The notes under the pieces were generated by a model. It saw nothing but the letters and a program-made list of their open reading frames with translations. It did not search any database and was not told where the DNA came from. Positions 27,151 through 35,514 of a stretch of DNA of 64,000 bases are shown here, one piece after another. The first letter of the stretch is position 1; each line of letters opens with the position of its first letter. Source of the DNA: Streptomyces sp. WMMC500 (GTDB lineage: Bacteria > Actinomycetota > Actinomycetes > Streptomycetales > Streptomycetaceae); the NCBI RefSeq assembly GCF_027497195.1, contig NZ_CP114905.1:3882001-3946000 (forward strand). The letters are read 5' to 3'. The position numbers and the translations under genes are program-made.

Positions 27151-28414
27151 AGGCCGACTCCGCGATGCTCTGCAGGTTCGTCAGCACCCGCTCCGGCGGG
27201 TCGCCGCCCGACTCGGCCGCCTTGCCTATCTGCTTCTTCAGCTCCGCGTTCACCCGCGCCCACGACGTCTTGTTGTCCGGGTAGAAGACGGCGGTCTGGA
27301 GCTGGTCCAGGAACGGCTGGAGGTCCCTGCGGCCCTGGCTCAGCTTCTCGACCCCGGAGACCGTCGTCGGCAGCAGGTCGTAGCGCTGCGCGAACTTCAG
27401 CACGTTGGTGTCGTCGAAGAGGACGTCGAGGAACTTGCCGATCTCCGAGCGGCGGCCGTTGGCCTTGAACGCCATGACCCAGTCGGCGACGCCCATCGTC
27501 GACTCCGAGGGCCCGTCCCGGCCCGGCAGCTTCAGGGCGATGCCGAAGTCGACCTTCTCCCGCCGCAGGTCCTGCATGAGCGTCGGGTGGCCGAAGATCA
27601 TGCCGACGTCGCCCTTGACGAAGTCGGCGAAGGCGGTGCGCCTGTTGGTCTCGGACGGCGCGGCGTAGGTGAGGCCGGCGCCGACGAGGTTGTCGCGTAT
27701 CCAGTTGAAGGTGTGGATGTTCTGCTCGGAGTCGATCGTGTAACTGCCGACGTCGTCCGTGTACGCGCCGCCGCCGCTGATCATCCACATCAGCGTCTCG
27801 CCCTGGGCCTCCTCGGGTCCGAGCGGGAGCGCGTACGGGATCTTCACGCCGGTGTCCTTGAGCGCCTGCGCGATGTCGAGCAGCTCGTCCCAGTCCTGGG
27901 GGGCGTCCTCCGGGTCCGTGCCCAGGCCCGCCTCCTCGAAGAGCGACTTGTTGTAGAACAGCAGCCGCGAGCTGGAGACGAACGGCATGCCGTACTGGAC
28001 GCGGTTGACCTCGCCGGCGGCGGCGAGGCTGGGCACGAAGTTGGCCTGCGTCGGGATGGAGAGCAGTTGGTCGGTGCTGTAGAGCATGTCGCGGGCGCTG
28101 TACTCGGCGTACGGGCCCATCTGCGCGATGTCCGGCGGATTGCCGTCCTTGACCATCTTGTCGACCTTGGCGTCGATGTCCTCCCACGGGATGATCTCGA
28201 TGTCGACCGAGATGCCCGGGGTGTCGTTGGAGAACTTCGCCGCCAACTGCTCCCAGTAGCGCCGGGAGGTGTCCGACTCGCCCGTGCCGTACTCGGCGGC
28301 CACCACCTTCAGCGTGACGTCACCGCCGCCGCTGCCGTCCCCGCACGCGCTCAGCGGTAGGGCCGCCGCACCCGCGGCACCGGCTGCCGCCTTCAGAAAT
28401 CCACGCCGCTGCAC
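27134..28414 (-). CDS. sugar ABC transporter substrate-binding lipoprotein
   Basis: A 426-residue family 1 solute-binding protein. It has a twin-arginine-like RRGFLKAAA start and a lipobox LSAC with cysteine near 24. MPFVSSSRLLFYNKSLFEEAGL is the family signature, and GVADWVMAFKANGR lies near the sugar site. No permease gene is next to it. It is divergent from the SIS/nagK/nagA group with a dre-like site in between, so an amino sugar is the likely ligand. ATPase and permeases must come from elsewhere. Confidence 0.9.
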   Translation of the reverse strand: MQRRGFLKAAAGAAGAAALPLSACGDGSGGGDVTLKVVAAEYGTGESDTSRRYWEQLAAKFSNDTPGISVDIEIIPWEDIDAKVDKMVKDGNPPDIAQMGPYAEYSARDMLYSTDQLLSIPTQANFVPSLAAAGEVNRVQYGMPFVSSSRLLFYNKSLFEEAGLGTDPEDAPQDWDELLDIAQALKDTGVKIPYALPLGPEEAQGETLMWMISGGGAYTDDVGSYTIDSEQNIHTFNWIRDNLVGAGLTYAAPSETNRRTAFADFVKGDVGMIFGHPTLMQDLRREKVDFGIALKLPGRDGPSESTMGVADWVMAFKANGRRSEIGKFLDVLFDDTNVLKFAQRYDLLPTTVSGVEKLSQGRRDLQPFLDQLQTAVFYPDNKTSWARVNAELKKQIGKAAESGGDPPERVLTNLQSIAESASSTEE

Positions 28415-28476
28415 AGCTTTAGCCCACCTCGTACAGAATCATCTGAGGGGGCGAGTCTGACCGGAACGCCCCTCCC

Positions 28477-28488
28477 AGGTCTACACCA
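28477..28488. promoter_or_regulatory. dre-like site (DasR box) between lipoprotein and SIS genes
   Basis: AGGTCTACACCA matches 10 of 12 bases of the DasR consensus TGGTCTAGACCA. It sits in the divergent promoter region, 63 bp from the lipoprotein start. Confidence 0.6.
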
Positions 28489-28691
28489 GACCGATATCAC
28501 TTCCGTAACCACCTCCCCTTCCCGCCATTGCCGCACGGGCTACCGGGCTGATAGGGAGGCGGCGAGCTGAACCGCACACCAACGATCGCGGAACGGCACG
28601 AAGGCGCGCACGATCGCCACGACGTGCGTGGAACGTAAGCAGACCGGCACGACATCCGCACGAGACCCGCACATCCAGGGAGCCGCACCTC

Positions 28692-29630
28692 ATGGCAGCC
28701 GCCGAACCGTCCCGCACCGCCGCCGAGATCGCCACCCAGCCGGGCTGCTGGCGCCGAGCCCGGCAGGAGGCGGAGGCCGTGCCCGGGCTGCCGCGGCCCG
28801 GGGAGAGGGTCGCGGTGGTCGGCTGCGGCACGTCGTGGTTCATGGCGCAGGCGTACGCCGGGCTGCGGGAGGCGGCCGGGCAGGGGCACACGGACGCCTA
28901 CGCAGCCTCGGAGTTCCCGGCCGGTCGGCGGTACGACCGGATGGTGGCGATCACCCGGTCCGGGACGACGACCGAGGTGCTGGACCTGCTGGCGGCGGTA
29001 CGGGACGGGGCCGCCGGCACCGCGACCACCGCCCTCACCGCGGACGCCGCGACGCCGGTCGCCACGGCCGCGGACGAGCTGGTCACGCTGGCGTACGCGG
29101 ACGAGGAGTCGGTGGTGCAGACCCGGTTCGCGACGACGGCGCTGGCGCTCCTGCGCGCCGGCCTCGAACTGCACGGGCCGCCGGCGGCGGGGGTGAAGTC
29201 CGTCGCGGGCGCGGCGGTCGACGCGGAGTTGGCGGTGACGCAGCCGCTGCCGCAGGAGCTCGCGGCGGCGGTGCAGTGGACGTTCCTGGGCCGGGGCTGG
29301 ACCTGCGGCCTCGCGGCGGAGGCGGCGCTGAAGATGCGCGAGGCGGCGGGGGCCTGGACCGAGAGCTACCCGGCGATGGAGTACCGGCACGGGCCGATGG
29401 CGATCACCGGCCCCGGACGCGCGGTGTGGCACTTCGGCGAGCTGCCGGAGGGGCTGGCGGCGGACGTGGGCCGGGTGGGCGGCCACCTGAGCGCGGAGTC
29501 GACGGCGCGCGGGCTCGACCCGATGGCGGACCTGGTACGGGCACAGCGGCTGGCGGTGACCGTGGCGGAGGCGAAGGGCTACGACCCGGACCGGCCCCGG
29601 AACCTGACCCGCAGCGTGGTCCTCCGGTAG
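28692..29630 (+). CDS. SIS-domain sugar isomerase/deaminase (GlmS/AgaS-like)
   Basis: A 312-residue protein with two SIS domains, like the isomerase half of GlmS without the glutaminase. VVGCGTSWFMAQAYAG and ITRSGTTTEVLDLL bind the sugar phosphate, and MEYRHGP is the motif of the GlmS/AgaS/FrlB branch. The ending LTRSVVL is also typical. It could deaminate glucosamine- or galactosamine-6-phosphate. The nagK-nagA genes follow on the same strand after a 500-bp repeated gap. Confidence 0.88.
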   Translation: MAAAEPSRTAAEIATQPGCWRRARQEAEAVPGLPRPGERVAVVGCGTSWFMAQAYAGLREAAGQGHTDAYAASEFPAGRRYDRMVAITRSGTTTEVLDLLAAVRDGAAGTATTALTADAATPVATAADELVTLAYADEESVVQTRFATTALALLRAGLELHGPPAAGVKSVAGAAVDAELAVTQPLPQELAAAVQWTFLGRGWTCGLAAEAALKMREAAGAWTESYPAMEYRHGPMAITGPGRAVWHFGELPEGLAADVGRVGGHLSAESTARGLDPMADLVRAQRLAVTVAEAKGYDPDRPRNLTRSVVLR

Positions 29631-29639
29631 GCCGGGGCG

Positions 29640-30038
29640 GCCCGCGGACCGCCCTGCGGCGGGGCTCGGCGAGCGCCCGCGGCTGCGCTCCGGCCGACCA
29701 GGACGCAGAAGGGCACGCCCCGAGGCGCACCGCGGAAACCCGCGGCTCGCCGCTCCCCCGCGGCGCACCACGGGCTTCGCAGAACCGACGCCCGGCGGCG
29801 TACAGCCCCGGCCGGCGAGACGTCCCGCGGTCGGCGCCCCACGCGGCGGGGCCCGCGGACCGCCCTGCGGCGGAGCTCGGCGAGCACCCGCGGCTGCGCT
29901 CCGCCGGAAGGGCACACCCCGAGGCACACCGCGGAAACCCACGACCCGCCCTCCCCGGCGGCGCACCACACGCTTCGCAGAACCGACACCCCGCGGCATA
30001 CAGCCCCGGCCGCCGAGACGTCCCGCGGTCGGCGCCCG
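29640..30038. repeat. imperfect tandem duplication, about 200 bp per unit
   Basis: Unit 1 (29640-29840) and unit 2 (29850-30038) share long stretches in the same order: CCGCGGACCGCCCTGCGGCG, CTCGGCGAGC, CCGCGGCTGCGCTCC, AAGGGCAC, CACCGCGGAAACCC, TTCGCAGAACCGAC, TACAGCCCCGGCC and GAGACGTCCCGCGGTCGGCG. No conserved protein is encoded. The repeat fills the gap between the SIS gene and nagK. Confidence 0.85.
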
Positions 30039-30091
30039 GGGCGGCTCGCAGTTGACCGGATACCGGCGAAAACCGGACCCGTCATCGCGAC

Positions 30092-30103
30092 TGGACTAGA
30101 CCT
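30092..30103. promoter_or_regulatory. dre-like site (DasR box) upstream of nagK-nagA
   Basis: TGGACTAGACCT matches 10 of 12 bases of TGGTCTAGACCA and is flanked by AC and CT as in the extended consensus. It is 31 bp upstream of nagK. nagK-nagA is an established DasR target in S. coelicolor. Confidence 0.7.
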
Positions 30104-30133
30104 CTCGCCTCTTTACGGGCGAGACTGTCCCCC

Positions 30134-31063
30134 GTGAGACACGTCATCGCCCTCGATGTGGGCGGCACCGGCATGAAAGCCGCCCTCGTCGGGGCGGACG
30201 GCGCGCTGCTCCACGAGACGCGCCGGGCGACCCCGCGCGAGGCGGGGCCCGAGGCCGTCGTCGCCGCCATCCTGGACTTCGCCGCCGACCTGCGGGCCGC
30301 CGGGGCGGAGAAGTTCGGCGAACCGGCCGCCGCCGCCGGCGTCGCGGTGCCCGGGATCGTGGACGACGCCGCGGGCGTCGCGGTGTTCTCGGCGAACCTC
30401 GGCTGGCGTGACGTACCGTTTCGCCGCCTCCTCGGGGAGCGCCTGGCCTGCCCCGTCGCCGTCGGCCACGACCTGCGCACCGGCGGCCTCGCCGAGGGCC
30501 GGCTCGGCGCCGCGCGCGACGTGGACCGGTTCCTGTTCATCGCGCTGGGCACCGGCATCGCCGCCGCCATCGGCATCGACGGCCGCATCGAGCCCGGTGC
30601 GCACGGCGGCGCCGGCGAGATCGGCCACATCGTCGTACGCCCCGACGGGCCGCCCTGCGGGTGCGGGCAGCGCGGCTGCCTGGAGCGGCTCGCGTCCGCC
30701 TCCGCCGTCGGCAAGGCGTGGGCGACGGCCTGCGGCGACCCCGAGGCGACCGCCGCCGACTGCGCCAAGGCCGTCGAGTCCGGCGACCCGCTGGCCGAAG
30801 CCGTCTGGCAGGACGCCGTCGACGCCCTCGCCGGCGGCCTGATCACCGGCATCACCCTGCTCGACCCCCGCCGGATCGTCGTCGGCGGCGGCCTCGCCGA
30901 GGCCGGCGACACGCTGTTCGTACCGCTCAAGCGCGCCGTCCGGACGCGCATCACGTTCCAGACATCCCCCCAGATCGTCCCCGCGGAGCTGGGAGACGCC
31001 GCCGCCTGCCTGGGCGCGGGGCAGCTCGCCTGGGACCTACTCGCCACGGAGGTAACCGCCTGA
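30134..31063 (+). CDS. nagK: ROK-family N-acetylglucosamine kinase
   Basis: Kinase that phosphorylates GlcNAc at C6. The 309-residue ROK protein starts at GTG with IALDVGGTGMKAAL (ATP phosphate site), has the ROK EPGAHGGAGEIGH sugar-binding region with the zinc motif CGCGQRGCLE, and IVVGGGLAEAGD near the end. The next gene, nagA, starts inside its stop codon (TGATG), so they are coupled. A DasR-like site lies 31 bp upstream. The pair corresponds to the GlcNAc kinase-deacetylase operon of streptomycetes. Confidence 0.9.
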   Translation: MRHVIALDVGGTGMKAALVGADGALLHETRRATPREAGPEAVVAAILDFAADLRAAGAEKFGEPAAAAGVAVPGIVDDAAGVAVFSANLGWRDVPFRRLLGERLACPVAVGHDLRTGGLAEGRLGAARDVDRFLFIALGTGIAAAIGIDGRIEPGAHGGAGEIGHIVVRPDGPPCGCGQRGCLERLASASAVGKAWATACGDPEATAADCAKAVESGDPLAEAVWQDAVDALAGGLITGITLLDPRRIVVGGGLAEAGDTLFVPLKRAVRTRITFQTSPQIVPAELGDAAACLGAGQLAWDLLATEVTA

Positions 31064-32295
31064 TGCGGGATTCGATGCGGGATTCGCCGCGGAAGGGCAG
31101 CACGGTGCTCACCGGCGCCCGTGTGGTCCAGCCGGCCGGCACCGTGGAGGACGCCAGGCTCACGGTCGCGGACGGCCGGATCGTCTCGGTGGCACCGGGG
31201 TCCGACGCGGCAGAGCGGTCCGGCGCGGCGCCGGAGGTCGGCGCCGCGCCGCGGGACGGCGGCGGGCCCGCGGCCACCGACCTGTCCGGGCACTGGATCG
31301 TCCCCGGCTTCGTCGACGTCCACGTGCACGGCGGCGGCGGCGCCTCCTTCTCCGGCGGCACCCACGAGCAGGCCCGCACCGTCCTCGACACCCACCGCGG
31401 GCACGGCACCACGACCATGCTCGCCTCCACCGTCACCGGCGACCTGGACGACCTCGCCCGGCAGGCCGGCGTCCTCGCGGAGCTGGCCGAGGACGGCGAG
31501 CTGGCCGGCATCCACTTCGAGGGCCCGTTCATCTCCCCGCACCGCTGCGGCGCGCACCAGCCCGGGCTGCTGCGCGACCCCGCGCCCGCCGACGTGCGCA
31601 AGCTCGTCGAGGCCGGCCGGGGGCAGACGCGGATGCTCACGCTGGCGCCGGAGCTGCCGGGCGGGCTCGACTCCGTACGCCTCCTGGCCGACAGCGGCGT
31701 CATCGCCGCCGTCGGCCACACCGACTCCTCCTACGACGCCGTGCGGGAGGCCGTCGAGGCCGGCGCCACCGTCGCCACCCACCTGTTCAACGCCATGCCC
31801 GCGCTCGGCCACCGCTCCCCGGGGCCGATCGCCGCGCTGCTGGAGGACGAGCGGGTCACCGTCGAACTGATCAACGACGGCGTGCATCTGCACCCGGCGG
31901 TGCTGCAGTTGGCGTTCCGGAGCGCCGGGGCGGGCCGGGTCGCGTTCATCACCGACGCGATGGGCGCCGCCGGCATGGGCGACGGCCGCTACCCGCTCGG
32001 CCCGATGGAGGTCGACGTGCGGGACGGCGTGGCCCGGCTGGTCGACGGCGGGTCGATCGCGGGCTCCACGCTGACGCTGGACACCGCGTTCCGCCGGGCG
32101 GTCACCGGCGACGGCATGCCGGTCGCGGACGCCGTGGAGGCGCTGTCGGCGACGCCGGCGAAGCTGCTCGGCGCGTACGACCGGATCGGTTCGCTGGAGC
32201 CGGGGAAGGACGCGGACCTCGTCGTGCTGGACGCGCGGTTCGCGCTCGTCGGGGTCATGCGCAAGGGTGCGTGGATCGTCACACCCGGGGGCTGA
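31063..32295 (+). CDS. nagA: N-acetylglucosamine-6-phosphate deacetylase
   Basis: Amidohydrolase that turns GlcNAc-6-phosphate into glucosamine-6-phosphate and acetate. From ATG 31063 it has 410 residues. Metal and substrate motifs include PGFVDVHVHGGGG, HFEGPFISP, VGHTDSSYD, ATHLFNAMP and FITDAMGAAG. A GGAGG ribosome site lies inside the end of nagK. It also handles the GlcNAc-6-phosphate made by MurQ, joining recycling and chitin use. Confidence 0.94.
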   Translation: MRDSMRDSPRKGSTVLTGARVVQPAGTVEDARLTVADGRIVSVAPGSDAAERSGAAPEVGAAPRDGGGPAATDLSGHWIVPGFVDVHVHGGGGASFSGGTHEQARTVLDTHRGHGTTTMLASTVTGDLDDLARQAGVLAELAEDGELAGIHFEGPFISPHRCGAHQPGLLRDPAPADVRKLVEAGRGQTRMLTLAPELPGGLDSVRLLADSGVIAAVGHTDSSYDAVREAVEAGATVATHLFNAMPALGHRSPGPIAALLEDERVTVELINDGVHLHPAVLQLAFRSAGAGRVAFITDAMGAAGMGDGRYPLGPMEVDVRDGVARLVDGGSIAGSTLTLDTAFRRAVTGDGMPVADAVEALSATPAKLLGAYDRIGSLEPGKDADLVVLDARFALVGVMRKGAWIVTPGG

Positions 32296-32359
32296 GGCGC
32301 GGCCGCCGGCGGCGCGCTGTCGACGGCGCTCAAGCACCATGGCAGGATCTTTCGCGCTT

Positions 32360-33418
32360 ATGTTCCTCACCGTCACACTCAACCTCGCACTCGACCTCAC
32401 GTACCGGGTGCCGCGGCTGCGTGCCCACGAGTCGCACCGGATCACCGACGTCACGGAGCGGCCCGGCGGCAAGGGCCTGAACGTGGCCCGCGTGCTCGCC
32501 GCGCTCGGCCACCCCGTGACGGTCACCGGCTTCGCCGGCGGCCCCACGGGCGCGCACGTGCGCGCGCTGCTGGCCGCCGAGTCGGGGGCGCGGACCGACG
32601 CACCGCGGGCCGAGGCGGCGCGGACCGCCGTGCCGGTGACCGACGCACTCGTGGAGGTCGCGGGCACCACGCGGCGCACGATCGCCGTCGTCGACGGCAG
32701 TACGGGCGACACCACCCAGCTCAACGAGGCGGGACCCGAGATCGCCGCCGCCGAGTGGGCGGCGTTCCGCGACGTGTACGCGGCGCTGCTCACGGACGCC
32801 GGTGCAGCCGCCGGTGCAGCCGCCGGTGAAATCCCCGGCGAAGCAGCCCGCGCGGGGGCCTCGCCCGTCCGGGCCGTGGCGCTGTGCGGCAGCCTGCCGC
32901 CCGGGGTGCCCGTGGGCGCGTACGCCGAGCTGGTACGGGCCGCGCACGCCGCCGGCGTGCCCGTACTCCTCGACACCAGCGGCGAACCGCTGCGCCGCGG
33001 CGTCGCCGCCCGCCCCGACCTCGTCAAGCCCAACGCCGCGGAGCTCGCCCAGCTCACCGGCGCCACCGAGCCGCTGCGCGCCGCCGACGACGCGCGCCGC
33101 CGCGGCGCCCGCGCCGTCGTCGCCTCGCTCGGCGCCGCCGGGCTGCTCGCCGTCACCGCCGACGGCACCTGGCGCGCCGCACCGCCGCGGCACGTGCCGG
33201 GCAACCCCACCGGCGCCGGCGACTCCGCCGTCGCCGGGCTGCTGTCCGGGCTCGCCGAGGGCCTGGGCTGGCCCGACCGGCTCGCCCGCGCGGTGGCGCT
33301 GTCCGCCGCGACCGTCGCCGCACCGGTGGCGGGCGAGTTCGACACCGACGTCTACGCGGAGACGCTGCCGCGCATCGAGATCACGTCGGGCCGCGGTGCG
33401 GCCCGGGATGGGGCCTGA
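32360..33418 (+). CDS. PfkB-family sugar-phosphate kinase (1-phosphofructokinase / tagatose-6-P kinase-like)
   Basis: A 352-residue ribokinase-fold kinase. MFLTVTLNLALDLTYRV is the start of the FruK/LacC branch, ERPGGKGLNVARVLAALG binds sugar phosphate, and PTGAGDSAVAGLLSGL carries the catalytic Asp. The ATG at 32360 is chosen by this conserved start; ATG 32339 is possible. It lies between nagA and a class II aldolase, so it probably makes the bisphosphate that the aldolase splits. Confidence 0.88.
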   Translation: MFLTVTLNLALDLTYRVPRLRAHESHRITDVTERPGGKGLNVARVLAALGHPVTVTGFAGGPTGAHVRALLAAESGARTDAPRAEAARTAVPVTDALVEVAGTTRRTIAVVDGSTGDTTQLNEAGPEIAAAEWAAFRDVYAALLTDAGAAAGAAAGEIPGEAARAGASPVRAVALCGSLPPGVPVGAYAELVRAAHAAGVPVLLDTSGEPLRRGVAARPDLVKPNAAELAQLTGATEPLRAADDARRRGARAVVASLGAAGLLAVTADGTWRAAPPRHVPGNPTGAGDSAVAGLLSGLAEGLGWPDRLARAVALSAATVAAPVAGEFDTDVYAETLPRIEITSGRGAARDGA

Positions 33419-33421
33419 AAG

Positions 33422-34273
33422 ATGTCACTCACGACCACCGGAGAACTCGTCGCCGCCGCCCGCGCGGCGGGCCACGGCGTGGCCGCCTTCAACGTCATCA
33501 CGCTGGAGCACGCCGAGGCCGTCGCCGCCGGCGCGGAGGCCGCGGGCGCGCCCGCCGTGCTGCAGATCTCGGAGAACGCCGTGCGGTTCCACGGCGGCCG
33601 GCTCACGCCCCTGGCCACCGCGACGGCGGCCGTGGCGCGGGCCTCGTCCGCGCAGTTGTCGCTGCACCTGGACCACGTCGTCTCCGCCGACCTGCTGCGC
33701 TCCGCGTACGGGCTGGGCTTCAGCTCCGTGATGTTCGACGCCTCGAAGCTGTCCTACGCGGACAACGTGAAGGCCACGGCGGAGGCGGTGCGCTGGGCGC
33801 ACGAGCACGCGATCTGGATCGAGGCGGAGCTGGGGAAGGTCGGCGGCAAGGAGGCCGACGCGCCGCTCGACGCGCACGCGCCCGGAGTGCGTACGGACCC
33901 GGACGAGGCGGTGGCGTACGTCACGGACACCGGCGTCGACGCGCTGGCCGTCGCGGTGGGCAGTTCGCACGCGATGACCGAGCGCACGGCGGCGCTGGAC
34001 CACGAGCTGATCGGCCGGCTGCGGGCGGCGGTCGCGGTGCCGCTGGTGCTGCACGGTTCGTCCGGGGTGCCGGACGCGGAGCTGCGGCAGGCGGTGGCGG
34101 CGGGGATGGTGAAGATCAACGTCGGTACGGCGCTGAACACCGCGTTCACCGGCGCCGTCCGCGCTCATCTGGAGGCGAACCCGGCCGTGGTGGACCCGCG
34201 CAAGTACCTGGCGCCGGGGCGGGACGCGATGGCGGCGACGGTGCGCCGGTTCCTGGAGGTCGTCGGCGGCTGA
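33422..34273 (+). CDS. class II fructose/tagatose-bisphosphate aldolase family protein
   Basis: A 283-residue zinc aldolase. VAAFNVITLEHAEAVAAGAE is the family start. Zinc and catalytic residues are in LHLDHV, SVMFDASKL, EAELGKVGGKE, VAVGSSHAM, LVLHGSSGV and KINVGTALN. The SSHAM version of the usual GTSHG motif resembles the tagatose-bisphosphate/KbaY-GatY branch only loosely. It starts 3 bp after the kinase gene. Together they would feed amino-sugar carbon into glycolysis. Confidence 0.88.
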   Translation: MSLTTTGELVAAARAAGHGVAAFNVITLEHAEAVAAGAEAAGAPAVLQISENAVRFHGGRLTPLATATAAVARASSAQLSLHLDHVVSADLLRSAYGLGFSSVMFDASKLSYADNVKATAEAVRWAHEHAIWIEAELGKVGGKEADAPLDAHAPGVRTDPDEAVAYVTDTGVDALAVAVGSSHAMTERTAALDHELIGRLRAAVAVPLVLHGSSGVPDAELRQAVAAGMVKINVGTALNTAFTGAVRAHLEANPAVVDPRKYLAPGRDAMAATVRRFLEVVGG

Positions 34274-34355
34274 CGGCCGCGGAGATGGTCGGGGCCCGGC
34301 GCGCGCTTCGTGCGTCCGCGTCGGGCCCGTCCGGGCGGTACGGTCCGTACCCGCC

Positions 34356-35330
34356 CTACGGCTGCGTGACCTGGCCCTCCGCGAGCGACACCTTGCTGAT
34401 CGCGGTCTGGCAGTCCTTGTTGCCCGACTCGCAGGACAGCTTGATCTCGTTGGCGCCCTCGTTCAGGGAGATCCACGAGTAGGTCCGGGTCCAGCCGGCC
34501 AGCCAGTCGTCCTTGCCGGCCTTCGCGAAGTTCTCCATGTTCAGCGGCCGGCCCGCGGCCTCGCCGTTGATCGTGAGGGTGAGGTCGGCGTCCTTGCCGG
34601 GCACGCTGTAGTCGACGAAGAGCGTGTACTCCCCGTCGGCGGAGACCTCGGGCTCCCAGGTCGCGGAGGCGCCCTGGGTCTCCATCCCGTGGACGTACGA
34701 GCCGTCCTCGGAGACGTTCGTGTCGTTGCCCACGACCGCGCCGCCGGCCAGCGACAGCTTCGTGCCGTCCTCGGTGGGCGGGTCGGTCGGGTCCTTCTCC
34801 GGCTTGTCGTCGCCGTTCTTGGGGCCGTCACCCGCCTGGTCGCTCGGGGCGACCGACTCGGAGTCGCCGCCGCCGACGTCCGACTCCTCGCCGTCGCCGC
34901 TGAAGAGGACCGCGGCGACGATGGCGATCACGACCGTGGCGACCACGGCGACCGCGCCGAGCATCAGCCCGTTGCGCCCGCCGCCGCGCCCGCGGCGCGG
35001 GCCCTCGCCGGGGTCGCCCGGCGGGAAGGACGGGGGCTGCGGCGGGGGGCCGCCGTAGGTCTCGGGCGCGGCGTAGTGCGGGCTGGGGCTGGACTGCCCG
35101 TACGGATACGCCTGCTGCTGCGGCACGTACTGCGGGGCCTGCTGGCCGCCGTACGTCCGCTCACCGACGGCTCTGACCTGGGTGTACGACGTGCGCGGCA
35201 CGCCCGGGGCGGGGGCCGCGCCCTCGCCGGGGCCGGGGACCGGCGCGGCACCGCCTTCGGGGCGGTACAGGTGGGCGAAGGGGTCGTCGTCCTCGGGCGG
35301 CGTGCCCGCACCGTGGTTGCCGGCCGTCAT
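34356..35330 (-). CDS. single-pass membrane protein with carbohydrate-binding-like extracellular domain
   Basis: A 324-residue protein. Residues 1-115 are Pro/Gln/Gly/Tyr-rich and cytoplasmic, followed by one membrane helix (LMLGAVAVVATVVIAIVAAVLF, about 121-142), an acidic Asp/Glu/Ser linker to about 190, and a beta-rich end domain (SLAGGAVVGNDTNVSEDG... to DCQTAISKVSLAEGQ) that resembles CBM6/35 modules. It may tether the cell surface to polysaccharide. It does not look like an enzyme. Confidence 0.72.
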   Translation of the reverse strand: MTAGNHGAGTPPEDDDPFAHLYRPEGGAAPVPGPGEGAAPAPGVPRTSYTQVRAVGERTYGGQQAPQYVPQQQAYPYGQSSPSPHYAAPETYGGPPPQPPSFPPGDPGEGPRRGRGGGRNGLMLGAVAVVATVVIAIVAAVLFSGDGEESDVGGGDSESVAPSDQAGDGPKNGDDKPEKDPTDPPTEDGTKLSLAGGAVVGNDTNVSEDGSYVHGMETQGASATWEPEVSADGEYTLFVDYSVPGKDADLTLTINGEAAGRPLNMENFAKAGKDDWLAGWTRTYSWISLNEGANEIKLSCESGNKDCQTAISKVSLAEGQVTQP

Positions 35331-35514
35331 CTCCCTCTCACTCCCTGGTGGGCGTTGCGTCCCGGCCGGCGAACCGCCGGCCAGGGGGCGAGCCTACCCC
35401 GTCCGGAGCAGTGCCCGAGCGTTCCTTGGGTCGACTGTGGACGAAGCCACGACGGCCGCCTGTGGACAACCGGCGGCCACGGGGCGGCGGCGCGCCCGGC
35501 CCGTACGCGCGTCA

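Noticed and set aside
30082..33345. Very long minus-strand open frame of over 1000 codons opposite nagK-nagA and the kinase
   Set aside because: It has Ala/Ser/Arg-rich shadow composition with no motif, while the plus-strand genes carry clear catalytic motifs.
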